Numbered from the stretch's first letter, positions 44,356 through 53,294 are shown. The stretch is DNA of 64,000 nucleotides from Rhizobium sp. CIAT894 (GCF_000172795.2 NZ_CP020950.1:62001-126000); one strand, 5' to 3'. A program made the numbers and translations. The notes: generated by a model not told the origin, from the letters alone.

Positions 44356-47224
44356 TTATTTGTTCAGGGCATCCTTCAGGGCTTTGGCCGGCGCAAAAGC
44401 CAGCTTCTTCGCCGCTGCGACCTTGATCGTTGCGCCGGTCGCAGGATTGCGCGCCTCGCGCTCCGGTGTTTCTTTCACCTTGAAGTCGGGTAGGGAGGAG
44501 GTCGGTCGTTGACGCGGCCCTCTCTCCCTCCCACGGAACCGGACTTGATAGTTTCCCATCATCCGGCTCCTATGCTGACAATACCCCAATTCTGTCGAGC
44601 CGTTGCTGAAGACGACCGGCATGGATCGCGTGATGGCAAGGTTCGCATGCGATGGTACGTTTGCGCATGCGAGCTGCTCTGGTTCGAGCAAGCCATGAGA
44701 CGCCCTTCATGTCCGCCATCCGTCGAACGTGATGAATATCGACGGGCACATCGGATATCCCGCAATACTCGCAGGAGCGAGCGCGCAGCCGATCAACAAG
44801 ATCAGTCCGCCCCCAGAACCAGAACGAAGGCTGGTCCTGATCTATGCGGGAATCTTCCATGACTTTCTTCGATGCAACGTGCCTGAGTTGGAATACCGCG
44901 ACGAACCTGCGCCCGTCTTTGGTTTCCACCCATAGCCCATGATCCCCTTGGTGCCGCTGCAAATAGATATTGAAGATCTTCGCGATACTGCATTTGTGCT
45001 TTCTCGCCAAAGTCTTCATGAGACTGAACCACCAAACCCGTTGGAGTGGGGCCATCTCATTTTTCCAGTTATTGCCTAACTGGTAATATCCGACCAATCC
45101 CCGTAGCATCGCGTTATACGCAACGATGATGGCGACATCCGAGCTGATTGTCATCTCGGGACGCATTGCGCCACGTATTGCATGATAGCTGCCAAGTCGG
45201 TTCCGTTTAGCAAAGGCCGCCAGCTTCTCCCTTGGGAGATGCAGTCGGATTCCGCGTACCGGTGTCCGCTTGACCATTGCCCTTCGACCTTTCCTCGTGA
45301 CACGTTTCTCGCGAAACGCACGTTTGGTCGACCGAACAGCGTAGCCGAGAAAGGTCACCCCGCCGTCATCTGCCTTTGTGATACCGCTCTTTTCCGGTGC
45401 GACTTCAAGATGAAGCTGATCCTGCAGGAAGGATGTGACCTCATTCAGGATGTCGGCAGCTTCCTGTTTCGTGCCGATGACGGAGATAAGGAAGTCATCG
45501 GCATACCGGACATATTGAAGCCGCCGGAAGAACGTGTCGTGGAAGTCCTTGCTGGGGAGCTTCCGGGCAGCAACGATCAAAGGCTGCAGTTGAGCCCGAA
45601 GCCGCTCTGCTTCGGCCTCTCGGCCAGAGCTTCGCAGCTTCGCGATACGCTGACGACAATGCGCCCCCTTGCTGAGCAGTTTCTGGTACTCTGGATTCGT
45701 TGGCCTCTCAATGCCCCGGTCGAACCGGGTTTTGAGGCTATCCATGAACTCATCGAATTCATGGAGATACACGTTCGCGAGCAAGGGCGAGATTACTCCG
45801 CCCTGTGGTGTGCCGCTATACGACGCGTGCCACTTCCAGTCCTCCATATAGCCAGCCGTCAACATTCCTCTGATAAGCTTCAGAAACCGCTCGTCATCGA
45901 TCCGTTTCCTCAGCAGATTCATCAAAATGTCGTGGTCAATATTGTCGAAGAACCCGGCAATATCGGCCTCGACCAGCCAAACTGTTCCGCCCCACGTCTT
46001 CTGGATGGATGCCAGAGCGGTGTGACAGGAGCGCTTGGGTCTGAACCCGTGCGAGCGGCGAGAGAAATTCGGTTCATAGATTTGCTCCAGAACCAGCTTC
46101 ACGGCTGCCTGCACGAGCTTGTCGTCAGCGTCGGGAATGCCCAGAGGGCGTAATTTCCCGTTCGCCTTGGGGATGTAGTGCCTGCGAACAGGCTTGAAGC
46201 GGTAGCTTCCCTCCTTCACCCGGCGCATGATCCCGTTCAGCCTGTCCAGCGAGAAGCCGTCAAGCGTATTGCGGGGATCAATGCCGGGGGTGAGAGCCCC
46301 GGAGTTTCGGGCGATCGCTTCATAGGCCTGTGCCCAAATGTTGGGGCAGTCCAGAAGACGATGGAGGCCGTTTATCCGCTTTCCCTGTCGTGACAGGGCA
46401 GGTAGCGAGATCAGTCGTCTTTCCACGGCATCGACGTGCATCAGCGTGTCTCAATCGTCGTCATAAGGCTCCCGATCTCATGTCAGCACGCCGCCCTTCA
46501 CCCGGCCAGAGGGATTCCCGTCCGGTCACCCGGCGCGTTTCACCCATTGCCGTCCGCCTCTAGGCGGCTGTCCCGGACATTACCCCGGGCGTTTGGCTAA
46601 TATGGCGGCTCCGTCGTCATGTGGGTCTGGTGATGCCAGCCCGTTTAGACGATCCCGCGTTTACGCAATGAAAGAGATACAGCGCGGACAGGTGTCCCAT
46701 TCAACCGTTCGGTCCCCGGCAGGGGATGGAGAGCGCGACTGGGGCGGAGCAAACGGGCAAATTTCGTCGCTCCCCGGAATGATCTTATCATCCACTACGC
46801 TCGATGACGCATCGGCTATCGTTGAGCGTCACCACCGGCTTCTGGTTCCTCGGTCTAGGATTCAGGCAGTCTAGCTTTCACCATACGCGCTTTGCCCTGA
46901 CCGATCAGATCGCGATAGCTGCGACGGCCTCGGCCTTTTCCCGACATGCTATTGTCCCCTGTCGAGTTTCCCCGATTGCAGCTGTTGCCAGCCAAGGTAA
47001 GTCGGAGGGCATGGGTAGTTCCCAGTTATCCCAGCAGCATAAACTGCACTCTTACATCGCGCCGACGCGGCGCACCTTGCCGAAGCCTGGCAGCGACGTT
47101 TCGTTGCCAGCAACAGCAGCTTCGGTGATCGAGGCGATCACAGCCTCGACGACTGCCTTGCCTTGCGCCTTGGTCAGGCCGTGCTCAGTTGCGATCTTGT
47201 CAGCAATTTCATTGGTGGTGGTCA
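44356..47224 (-). CDS. HU-family DNA-binding protein gene interrupted by a group II intron
   Basis: The upstream exon (47224 down to 47076) encodes MTTTNEIADKIATEHGLTKA and on to ETSLPGFGK. The downstream exon (44484 down to 44356) encodes FKVKETPEREARNPATG and on to KALKDALNK. Joining them at the predicted splice points gives a continuous 92-residue HU protein, the normal size, with the DNA-binding arm RNPATG intact. Unspliced, translation would stop soon after GFGK (seven codons on). GGAG precedes the ATG. HU is a bacterial nucleoid protein that bends DNA; this copy belongs to the plasmid. Confidence 0.88.
44536..44569 (-). ncRNA. Group II intron domain V
   Basis: A 34-nt hairpin on the minus strand starting GAGCCGGATG, with a GAAA-type tetraloop (GGGAAACT) and closing GTCCGGTTC. 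This is the standard catalytic domain V. Domain VI and the 3' splice site follow within 50 nt. It begins immediately after the reverse transcriptase stop codon. Confidence 0.85.
44570..46441 (-). CDS. ltrA: Group II intron reverse transcriptase/maturase with HNH endonuclease
   Basis: A 623-residue intron-encoded protein. The reverse transcriptase blocks include YIPKANGKLRPLGIPDADDKLVQ, the GFRPKRSCHTAL region, WLVEADIAGFFDNIDH, GTPQGGVISPLLANVYL and the catalytic YADD (VRYADDFLI). A maturase domain X follows at about residues 400-500. The C-terminal HNH domain has CEYCG, DIHHVRRM and CEPCHHAIH. All catalytic motifs are intact, so retromobility and splicing help are possible. The protein is wholly inside the intron. 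Confidence 0.93.
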   Translation of the reverse strand: MHVDAVERRLISLPALSRQGKRINGLHRLLDCPNIWAQAYEAIARNSGALTPGIDPRNTLDGFSLDRLNGIMRRVKEGSYRFKPVRRHYIPKANGKLRPLGIPDADDKLVQAAVKLVLEQIYEPNFSRRSHGFRPKRSCHTALASIQKTWGGTVWLVEADIAGFFDNIDHDILMNLLRKRIDDERFLKLIRGMLTAGYMEDWKWHASYSGTPQGGVISPLLANVYLHEFDEFMDSLKTRFDRGIERPTNPEYQKLLSKGAHCRQRIAKLRSSGREAEAERLRAQLQPLIVAARKLPSKDFHDTFFRRLQYVRYADDFLISVIGTKQEAADILNEVTSFLQDQLHLEVAPEKSGITKADDGGVTFLGYAVRSTKRAFREKRVTRKGRRAMVKRTPVRGIRLHLPREKLAAFAKRNRLGSYHAIRGAMRPEMTISSDVAIIVAYNAMLRGLVGYYQLGNNWKNEMAPLQRVWWFSLMKTLARKHKCSIAKIFNIYLQRHQGDHGLWVETKDGRRFVAVFQLRHVASKKVMEDSRIDQDQPSFWFWGRTDLVDRLRARSCEYCGISDVPVDIHHVRRMADMKGVSWLARTRAARMRKRTIACEPCHHAIHAGRLQQRLDRIGVLSA

Positions 47225-47629
47225 TCTCCGTCTCCGCATCGTGATTGATAACGGAATCCGTGACACTCGATTATCCTCCTGTCATCGCTCGATGCTCGTG
47301 TTTGCGGCTCAAACCCTGGATTTCCACAGCTTCTGATCGAGCGCAGCACTCGGCGTTCCGAGAGCCACGACAGTGTCTGCCGCCCCCGACAATTATCGGT
47401 GCCACACGAGAGGTTGGTTGTCTGCTCATTCCCTCCGAGGCTGTCATGGCGGGATAGAGGCCTCAAGGACGAGCGGTTCCCCCAATTTTGCCTCCGCTCC
47501 GGTTCCCTGCGCTCCGACAAAATCGGCACCCCCCACTCGCCGGCTCCGCCGGTCGCGTTCGCGATCCTTGACCCCTCTATCCCGCCATGACCGGAGCGCG
47601 CGTCTTTCACAAACGTCAAGGAGACGACG
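47225..47629. promoter_or_regulatory. Divergent intergenic region with three-stem structured leader, copy 1
   Basis: P1: CCAATTTTG (47482-47490) with CAAAATCGG (47518-47526). P2: CCGGC (47540-47544) with GCCGG (47548-47552). P3: TCGCG with CGCGA around 47553-47565, followed by TTGACCCCTC. The same order of stems with base changes on both sides of P1 and P2 occurs at 48528-48620. It precedes a 55-codon gene. The HU promoter must also lie in this gap on the other strand. Confidence 0.5.
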
Positions 47630-47797
47630 ATGACGAACGAACTCGACCGGACGATCCTCGAACTCGAAGCCGAGCTCCGCAACGCCGATCCTGCCGAACG
47701 CCGGCAGATCGAGACCGAACTCGAACTCGCGCTTGCCGAGCGCGAGATGATCGTGGCCGAGCAGGAAGGATGGGCAACCTCGGAGCCTCCGTTCTAA
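47630..47797 (+). CDS. Small acidic protein, 55 residues
   Basis: Begins MTNELDRTILELEAELRNAD and ends ATSEPPF. The middle is a strongly charged helix (PAERRQIETELELALAEREM), a coiled-coil-like hairpin. GGAGACGACG lies upstream of the ATG, and a structured leader precedes it. Codon use is rhizobial. Too short for a family call; function unknown. Confidence 0.6.
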   Translation: MTNELDRTILELEAELRNADPAERRQIETELELALAEREMIVAEQEGWATSEPPF

Positions 47798-47886
47798 CGG
47801 AGGCTTCTGCCGTGTCGCCAGCCTGCCGCGCCGGATCGACCGACGCGTCAGGCTCGAAGCTTCGCTTCGCCACCAACGATCAGAGG

Positions 47887-48150
47887 CTAGACGCTCCTGT
47901 TAGATGTGCCCCTCGGGCGATAGCCGCGAGATCGCTTCTGGCGGAGAAGGTCGAGGAATAGCGACACTGCCTCTTCTTCTCTCGCGAAGACGTGGGCCTT
48001 TGACTGCCCACGTGCACCGATCCGCCCCCAGCGTCGCGTCAGGCAGGTCTGCCCGAACAGCGTCGGGGAAATATCCATGGCGTAATAGCGGGCCATATTC
48101 TTCGAGGCGTCCGTGCGTTCGACATAGAGCTGGTAGGGCTGCGCGATCAT
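47887..48150 (-). CDS. WGR-domain protein
   Basis: An 87-residue protein made almost entirely of a WGR domain: QLYVERTDASKNMARYYAMDI, then TCLTRRWGRIGARGQSKAHVF, and the helix EEEAVSLFLDLLRQKRSRGY. WGR domains bind nucleic acids in PARPs and in bacterial proteins. Neither the ATG at 48150 nor the in-frame ones at 48222/48225 has a strong ribosome site. It is the only plasmid-block gene here on the minus strand besides HU. Confidence 0.75.
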   Translation of the reverse strand: MIAQPYQLYVERTDASKNMARYYAMDISPTLFGQTCLTRRWGRIGARGQSKAHVFAREEEAVSLFLDLLRQKRSRGYRPRGTSNRSV

Positions 48151-48527
48151 GCTGATAGAATCGCCGATCACGGTTTCCCCGTCCAACGACAGATTTGAAT
48201 CGATTGCGGCGGATCGATTCATCATTGTGATGTTTGAGGGGAGGGCACGTGATGTGCGGGCGAGCCGCCTTCGGCGGTCTGGCTCTACTCGTGTCGCTTC
48301 GCGCCACTCCCGGAGCCCGCTTTGCGGTCTCCGCCTCCGGTCACGATCCATCTCGCGGGCCAAGAAGCGATGGCGACGCCTCGTGGCGAAACGGCATCGG
48401 GCGTCTCATCCCTATGGCCGGCGGGTCGCCGGATACGGTCGCGGCGCCTGCCGGCACCGCGGTGCTCTTCTTCTCTGACGTCCTATTGTGCACCCGCCAC
48501 TCCGGCGTCAAGGACTGCGCGGCCCCT

Positions 48528-48620
48528 CCAATTTTCAGTCGCCGGCTGCCGGCCGGCGTCAGAAAATCGGTTCCTCCGCTTGCCGCCTCTGGCGGTCGCG
48601 TGCCGCGATCCCTGACCCCT
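48528..48620 (+). promoter_or_regulatory. Three-stem structured leader, copy 2
   Basis: P1: CCAATTTTC (48528-48536) with GAAAATCGG (48562-48570), extended inside by CGCCGGC/GCCGGCG. P2: CCGCC (48583-48587) with GGCGG (48591-48595). P3: TCGCG/CGCGA around 48596-48608, then CCTGACCCCTC. Compared with copy 1, P1 changes G-C to C-G and P2 changes G-C to C-G while pairing is kept. It lies 50-140 nt before the next start. The rest of 48226-48671 has no gene. Confidence 0.5.
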
Positions 48621-48671
48621 CGCGGCTACGGTGCGGCCTCCTTTCGTCAGAGACGAAAAGGAGACAATACG

Positions 48672-49148
48672 ATGTCCAATGACTGGTACTACGTCCATCA
48701 GCTTACTGTGCTTACCGGCTTCAGGCTTATCGTCCTTGCGAACCGCATCGGTTGCACGGATGACTTTTCGCGGGCGTTGCACGACCGGCTCACTGAGGGG
48801 CTTGCATGCGCAGCAGCAAGGGCGCGCTCGATCATGGCTCTGGAGCGCGAGTTGGCGTCCGACCCGGATCTCGAAGGTATCACTGCCTTCCAGCTTGAAG
48901 GCGAAAAGGAATGCTTCAACCGCTTGCGGATCACACTTCTTGACGACCTCGAAATCGATTACTTCACCTATGAGTACCGCATCAACAATGGCGAATGGCG
49001 ATATGCGGACCGCGAGGGCATCAAAATCAGCTATCCGAGCAGTATCGCGCTGACCGACGCAGAGCTGGGCGGCCTCGGGCCGATGATCCGCGGTATCGCC
49101 CGCGAAACGGGCATCTGGATCAGCGCCGCGCGGGTCGTCTACGATTGA
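48672..49148 (+). CDS. Uncharacterised plasmid protein
   Basis: A 158-residue acidic protein, unrecognised. An N-terminal helical half (residues 1-60) is followed by a beta-rich part with aromatic residues (YFTYEYRINNGEWRYAD). AAAGGAGAC lies upstream of the ATG at 48672; the frame is open to 48234 but that part is the structured leader. No known motif. Confidence 0.6.
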   Translation: MSNDWYYVHQLTVLTGFRLIVLANRIGCTDDFSRALHDRLTEGLACAAARARSIMALERELASDPDLEGITAFQLEGEKECFNRLRITLLDDLEIDYFTYEYRINNGEWRYADREGIKISYPSSIALTDAELGGLGPMIRGIARETGIWISAARVVYD

Positions 49149-49230
49149 TGCTCGGCGAGAGACGGCCAAGCCCGTCTCTCGCCTCTTCCCATTCCCTTGA
49201 CCGCTTGCCGGCATCGAGCCGGCGCGCGGT

Positions 49231-49661
49231 CTTGAGGGGAAAGACTTGCCGCCTCTCCCCTCAAGCACCCCTCTCCCTGTGGAGCGGGTTAACACCCGCC
49301 CGGCCTGTCGGGCCGATAGGCGGACGCTGCCGCGACTTCCCCAAACAAGACGGAGAAGAGGATCACCTTGCGCTTCGCCCCTCATGCTTCGGGCATCCGC
49401 TCCAGGTGATCCTCTTCTCCTGCGGTGCGCTCGCCGTCTCATCGTTCGCCTGCCGTCGATGTCCGCTCCCTCCGGTCACGAACATCCCGGTAGCTCACGA
49501 CGACGGCTCGCTTCAGCATCTCTCCTCCATCGGCCTCGACGTCGTGCTGTTCCTCCGGCGCGGATCACAGGCTTGCGCCCGTGATCGCTGTTGCTTTGTC
49601 TGACGACTCGCAACAGCATTAGCGCCTCGGGCAGGACGTCGAGGCCGATTGAGGAGAGATG
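49231..49661. repeat. Cluster of long nested inverted repeats, gene-free
   Basis: Successive dyads: CTTGAGGGGA (49231-49240) with TCCCCTCAAG (49256-49265). GCGGGT/ACCCGC and CGGCC/GGCCG near 49285-49318. A perfect 17-bp pair, 49352-49368 with 49404-49420. A 26-bp pair with one mismatch, 49518-49543 with 49635-49660, enclosing GATCAC/GTGATC and GCTGTTGC/GCAACAGC hairpins. No open frame explains it. Candidate oriT, single-strand origin or structured RNA. Confidence 0.6.
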
Positions 49662-50235
49662 GCAGGATAGGCTAGTGGTATACCATTAGCCGTTTCGCCC
49701 GATGGGCGATTGTCATCGAAGCGCGATCGATGCCGTTCTCCTTGTTCTTTGCACACATCATCGGTGGAGAGGGAAGTCGCAATGATATGGAGATGCGCTT
49801 GGTAGGAGGGGGCTCATCGCAAAGCAATGGACCGCCGGCCGCGCGTCGGTACGCTGCCTTTCGACTTCGCACTTCGGCGCAGCCGATTAAGCGCTTGGCC
49901 TCTTTGGCGAAAGGGGGAATGAGCGGATCAGCGCTTCCGTGACTTGGTGGATGAACGAATAGGTTATGGCGCGGGCGAGCCAATCGGCGAATGCGACAAT
50001 GAGTGAAGATGTGAATCGGTGCGTGTGCAAATGCCGATTTATGCGGTCCGGCATATGGGGTTACCGGCGACCAGGCGCTCGGCTCATTTTCTCAAACGTG
50101 ATATCGGCGAATGGGTGAATCAGCGTCTACGTGTTTGCGTGATAAGAGCAACGAGCGATACGCCGGATCGGCGACGATGTCGTTGCGGCGCCACCCCACT
50201 GGAACGAAGGCAGGGATAGAAAGACCCTTGAATAT
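49662..50235. other. Intergenic region, no supported gene
   Basis: About 570 bp between the inverted-repeat cluster and the RelB operator. A minus-strand open frame (49672-49983) has no ribosome site and unusual composition. Nothing recognisable. Confidence 0.4.
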
Positions 50236-50251
50236 ATCTCAATTGAGATAC
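50236..50251. promoter_or_regulatory. RelBE operator, perfect 16-bp palindrome
   Basis: TATCTCAATTGAGATA is perfectly symmetric and lies 36 bp upstream of the antitoxin start; a further half-site TTGAGAT occurs at about 50268-50274. Spacing fits a ribbon-helix-helix antitoxin binding two adjacent sites. Confidence 0.65.
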
Positions 50252-50287
50252 ATAATTGCGTAAACATTGAGATCAGGAGAAACTGCG

Positions 50288-50587
50288 ATGGCCGCACACA
50301 CATCCATGCTGCACATTCGAGTAGACGACAAGCTCAAGGCCGACGCCACCGAAACGCTCGCCAATTTCGGATTGTCCGTCTCGGATGCCGTGCGGATCTT
50401 CCTGACCCGCGTCGCCAAGGAGGGCGGCTTACCGGCCGGCCTGACGACCGACCCGGAAGCCCACGACGAATGGTTCCGTGCCAAGGTGCGCGAGGCTCTG
50501 GCCGATACTCGACCAAGCGTGCCGCATCGACAGGTCATGGACGAGGCACAAGCATTGATCGACAGGAAGCGCCGTGCCCGAGCTTGA
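50288..50587 (+). CDS. RelB/DinJ-family antitoxin
   Basis: A 99-residue antitoxin with an N-terminal ribbon-helix-helix (SMLHIRVDDKLKADATETLANFGLSVSDAVRIFL over residues 5-39) as in RelB/DinJ. AGGAG lies 8 nt before the ATG at 50288. It overlaps the toxin gene by 14 bp. Confidence 0.88.
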   Translation: MAAHTSMLHIRVDDKLKADATETLANFGLSVSDAVRIFLTRVAKEGGLPAGLTTDPEAHDEWFRAKVREALADTRPSVPHRQVMDEAQALIDRKRRARA

Positions 50588-50858
50588 ATGGTTGGAAACA
50601 GCTCGAGCCGATCTACTGGCGATTATCGACTACATCTCTGACGACAATCCCGACGCCGCGCAAAGGTTGAAAGATGATATCGAGACCAAAGCCGCAAAGC
50701 TGCCGGAGCACCCCCGACTTTACCGGTCCGGTCGTGTCGAAGGTACGCGGGAAATGATCGTGCGGGCAAACTACATCGTTGTATACACGGAAGATCCCTA
50801 CACGGTGCGTATCCTGCGTGTGCTGCACGCCGCCCAACAATGGCCACCGCAAAATTGA
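50574..50858 (+). CDS. RelE/ParE-family toxin
   Basis: A 94-residue toxin of the RelE/ParE superfamily: LEWLETARADLLAIIDYISDDNPDAA, then LPEHPRLYRSGRVEGTREMIVRANYIVVY and VRILRVLHAAQQWP at the end. The C-terminal HxxQ/R-like pattern is the usual active region of ParE-type members. Probably a gyrase poison or mRNA interferase; the overlap with the antitoxin shows coupling. The pair looks intact. Confidence 0.88.
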   Translation: MPELEWLETARADLLAIIDYISDDNPDAAQRLKDDIETKAAKLPEHPRLYRSGRVEGTREMIVRANYIVVYTEDPYTVRILRVLHAAQQWPPQN

Positions 50859-51021
50859 GGAAATTCGCTCCTGGTCACCTCCCTGAAGTGGCTTCCTTGA
50901 TAGGCCGTTTCGGCAACCACCGCGACCGAGGCGCTATGGCATTGCTGACGACGAATTTATTGCCGAGGTCATATCGAGCCGATAAAATATCCCCGACAAA
51001 AGAACGAGCTTGGAGTGTGCC

Positions 51022-51258
51022 GTGACAGATCAAAGCATCTCGTGGAAAGAGGATGGAATCGACACTGGCTGGTTCTTCGCCAAGGGCGTTGGCTCGGTGA
51101 GAAGCAGTGTCAGCTACCGCCCAGGCGGGTGGTGGTTCCTCGCGGAATGGCTGCCCGACACTGAAGAGCATGATATCGGCCCCTTCAAAACCAAAGCAGC
51201 CGCGATAGCCGAAGCGGAGCGCCTGAAATCTTTGCAATCGCACACCGACAATCGTTAG
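51022..51258 (+). CDS. Small uncharacterised protein
   Basis: A 78-residue protein, unrecognised. Aromatic beta-rich core (DTGWFFAKGVGS, PGGWWFLAEWLPD) followed by a helix (TKAAAIAEAERLKSL). The GTG at 51022 has GGAG 6 nt upstream; a TTG at 51010 is in frame but overlaps that ribosome site. Resembles small single-domain phage or plasmid proteins; function unknown. Confidence 0.55.
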   Translation: MTDQSISWKEDGIDTGWFFAKGVGSVRSSVSYRPGGWWFLAEWLPDTEEHDIGPFKTKAAAIAEAERLKSLQSHTDNR

Positions 51259-51498
51259 GGCGTGCCAAGCGCTACCTTGGCTGGGGATCGGCTTACTCCT
51301 CTTGCGAGGCTGTCGACCGGGGCTTTCGCCTGCCTGCTGCGCCTGCTTCTCCGCGCGGACGCCCTGACCGTTGCTAACTCATTCTTCTTTCGCTGTCCAA
51401 CAGTCCTCTTTGCTACCGGTTAGGAAACAGTGCTCACATTGCATCCCCGCTTCATGATGGATATTTGAGCCGGAACTTGCAGCCCAGACCTGGGGCCA

Positions 51499-51906
51499 AT
51501 GGACATTTTGCAGCTTATAAAGACGGCCAAGATCGGGATTGAGCGCAAGGCAGCTCAAACCGAGACCTGCGCCCCATTCGCTGCAGCGCTCCATGATGTT
51601 TTGGCTGAAAATGGCGTGGAAACAAATCTCGCTGTGGCCTGTCGCAAAGGCTACCGGTCGGACCGGACCTGGTATCACCTCGTCGTCGAGCACAACGGTC
51701 AATATTACGATTCTCTCGGTGAGTTCAGCAGTGATATCCTCCGGAAACGCTTGAGGATTCACCATTCGGTCCAGTTCGAACTGGAGTTTAAACAAGAACC
51801 GCGCGATGGATGTTATGAGGAAGCAGACTACGACATGCTTCATTCATTTTTGCTGCACGCATTCAGACGCGCGGCGAGCAAGATAAACGCGCAGGTCCAG
51901 TGCTGA
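51499..51906 (+). CDS. Uncharacterised protein
   Basis: A 135-residue protein of unknown family. N-terminal helix then CAPFAAALHDVLAENGV and the strand-turn WYHLVVEHNGQYYDSLGEF. The Cys...His...Asp-like spacing recalls papain-like folds, but this is only a visual impression. No strong ribosome site. It is followed by 270 bp without a gene. Confidence 0.5.
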   Translation: MDILQLIKTAKIGIERKAAQTETCAPFAAALHDVLAENGVETNLAVACRKGYRSDRTWYHLVVEHNGQYYDSLGEFSSDILRKRLRIHHSVQFELEFKQEPRDGCYEEADYDMLHSFLLHAFRRAASKINAQVQC

Positions 51907-52177
51907 GACCATATGCAAAATGGGAATGAGGTGGGCGAGAACATCGCTTACTCCAAACGCCGGCTTTTTGGCGTAGAACTGCCCGCATCTTGTTGATAAA
52001 AAATTATACGATAGTGTAAGTGTATCACTGAAAGGTGGCCCGCCGAGTGGGATTCCCGATGCGCGTTCGCCCTCGGTTCCGCGCCGACATCTATCGGCTA
52101 CCAACCAGCAACTGGGTGCTCGCCTGACCAGCAATCGATCCCTACTGACGAAGGAATGGTACAGGGTCCCGGTCTCC

Positions 52178-52684
52178 GTGGATTGCCCCGGTTGCGGCGC
52201 CCAGACCCGGTCGGCTGGTATCGTCGTCGGACCCTCGAGCCTGATGAGTGGTGCCGACCTCTCCATCGAGAGCGATGTGCTGAAGGAGCCCTGGGCACAG
52301 CTTGGCACCTTTGCCTTCATCGGGTCGCTTGGTGGTCGGACGGAGAACATCGAGCGCTTCATCGTCGATCGATTCCACAGCGTGTTTGCTTTGAGGAGCG
52401 GCCAACTGGTGCCGATCTGCGAGCACTGCGCGGAAAGCCTTCCGGCTGCCTTGATCCGGCCTGCCGTCATGAACGGGTTCGTCCGGCTTGGGCAGAGACG
52501 GCTGCTTGCGAATGAACGGCTGCTGATCTTCTCGTCGGTCGTTACGCTCACGAAGTTTCGTGGCGGCACCTCGATCGAAGACTGCGAACTGCAGCATCCC
52601 GATTACGCGCTCATGCTGATCTGCGACACGGAGCGCAAGGGCGGCGAAACCGGCACGATCTCTATCATCGCTCATATGCGATAG
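52178..52684 (+). CDS. Uncharacterised protein with two CxxC motifs
   Basis: At least 168 residues. CPGCG near the N-terminus and CEHC in the middle could bind zinc. The in-frame codons before the GTG at 52178 read KEWYRVPVSV, which looks like coding sequence, so the true start may be upstream or the 5' end may be damaged. No family recognised. Confidence 0.5.
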   Translation: MDCPGCGAQTRSAGIVVGPSSLMSGADLSIESDVLKEPWAQLGTFAFIGSLGGRTENIERFIVDRFHSVFALRSGQLVPICEHCAESLPAALIRPAVMNGFVRLGQRRLLANERLLIFSSVVTLTKFRGGTSIEDCELQHPDYALMLICDTERKGGETGTISIIAHMR

Positions 52685-53009
52685 CCCTGCTTCACCAGGG
52701 GAATTTGAGTGCCGGCAGAAAGCGGTCGCTCGCAGCCAGAAAAATAATTGGCAGCAAGATCGCCTGGCATCCTTTAACATGCCGAAAGCGGAAAAAAATA
52801 CGTGACAGCCTCCGATCCCTCTCTGAGCCGAGGCCATCCATGATGGTAGAGAATCCGCAAGTCTTCGGCTGTCTGACACGACCAGCCGGTACGAATGCGG
52901 TACTGCCACGGCTCTCCTCCAGGCGCCCGTTTTTGATCTCTCGATATCTAAATTTGTGCAGACGAGCAGGCAAAGCTATAACGGCAGGATCAACGAATAC
53001 TGGTAGCTC

Positions 53010-53294
53010 TCAGACAATCTGGATCGATATCAACCGGGAATGCCTGCATATGTAGGGAGGATTCAAGCACGGCGTGAGGGCGATGCAGACGGACGAGGCG
53101 GAGACGTCACGAAAACCCGAGAGCGCCTGCATCACCTCGCTCGAGGTCTCCAGGCGGCCTTGTAGGAGACCCGCGGCGTAGTGCCCCGAAAACCCCACCG
53201 CGCAAATGCTGATTATGAAAGACAGTACGAAAATGATTACTCTGTAGCCGGAAACGGGACAACAGCCTGTCCATTGTGGTCGATCCTTGTCCAT
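53010..53294 (-). pseudogene. Possible truncated membrane receptor (chemoreceptor-like N-terminus)
   Basis: The frame encodes a clear transmembrane helix (VIIFVLSFIISICAVGF) followed by a polar segment (LLQGRLETSSEVMQALSGFRDVSAS) like the start of a methyl-accepting chemotaxis protein's periplasmic domain, then breaks into unrelated sequence. No signalling domain is present. Probably a gene fragment. The rest of 52685-53742 shows no other gene. Confidence 0.3.

Larger units (their letters stand above)
44485..47075 (-). mobile_element. Group II intron inserted in the HU gene, about 2.59 kb
   Basis: On the minus strand the element begins GTGCGCC right after the HU codon AAG, matching the GUGYG start of group II introns, and ends in ...CGAC before TTCAAG, matching the terminal AY. 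It carries an intron-encoded reverse transcriptase and a typical domain V near its 3' end. Exact removal restores the HU frame, so the intron looks recently inserted and possibly still able to splice. About 630 nt upstream of the protein correspond to domains I-III. Confidence 0.88.

Noticed and set aside
49672..49983. 103-codon minus-strand frame
   Set aside because: No ribosome site, odd composition and no recognisable fold; treated as intergenic.
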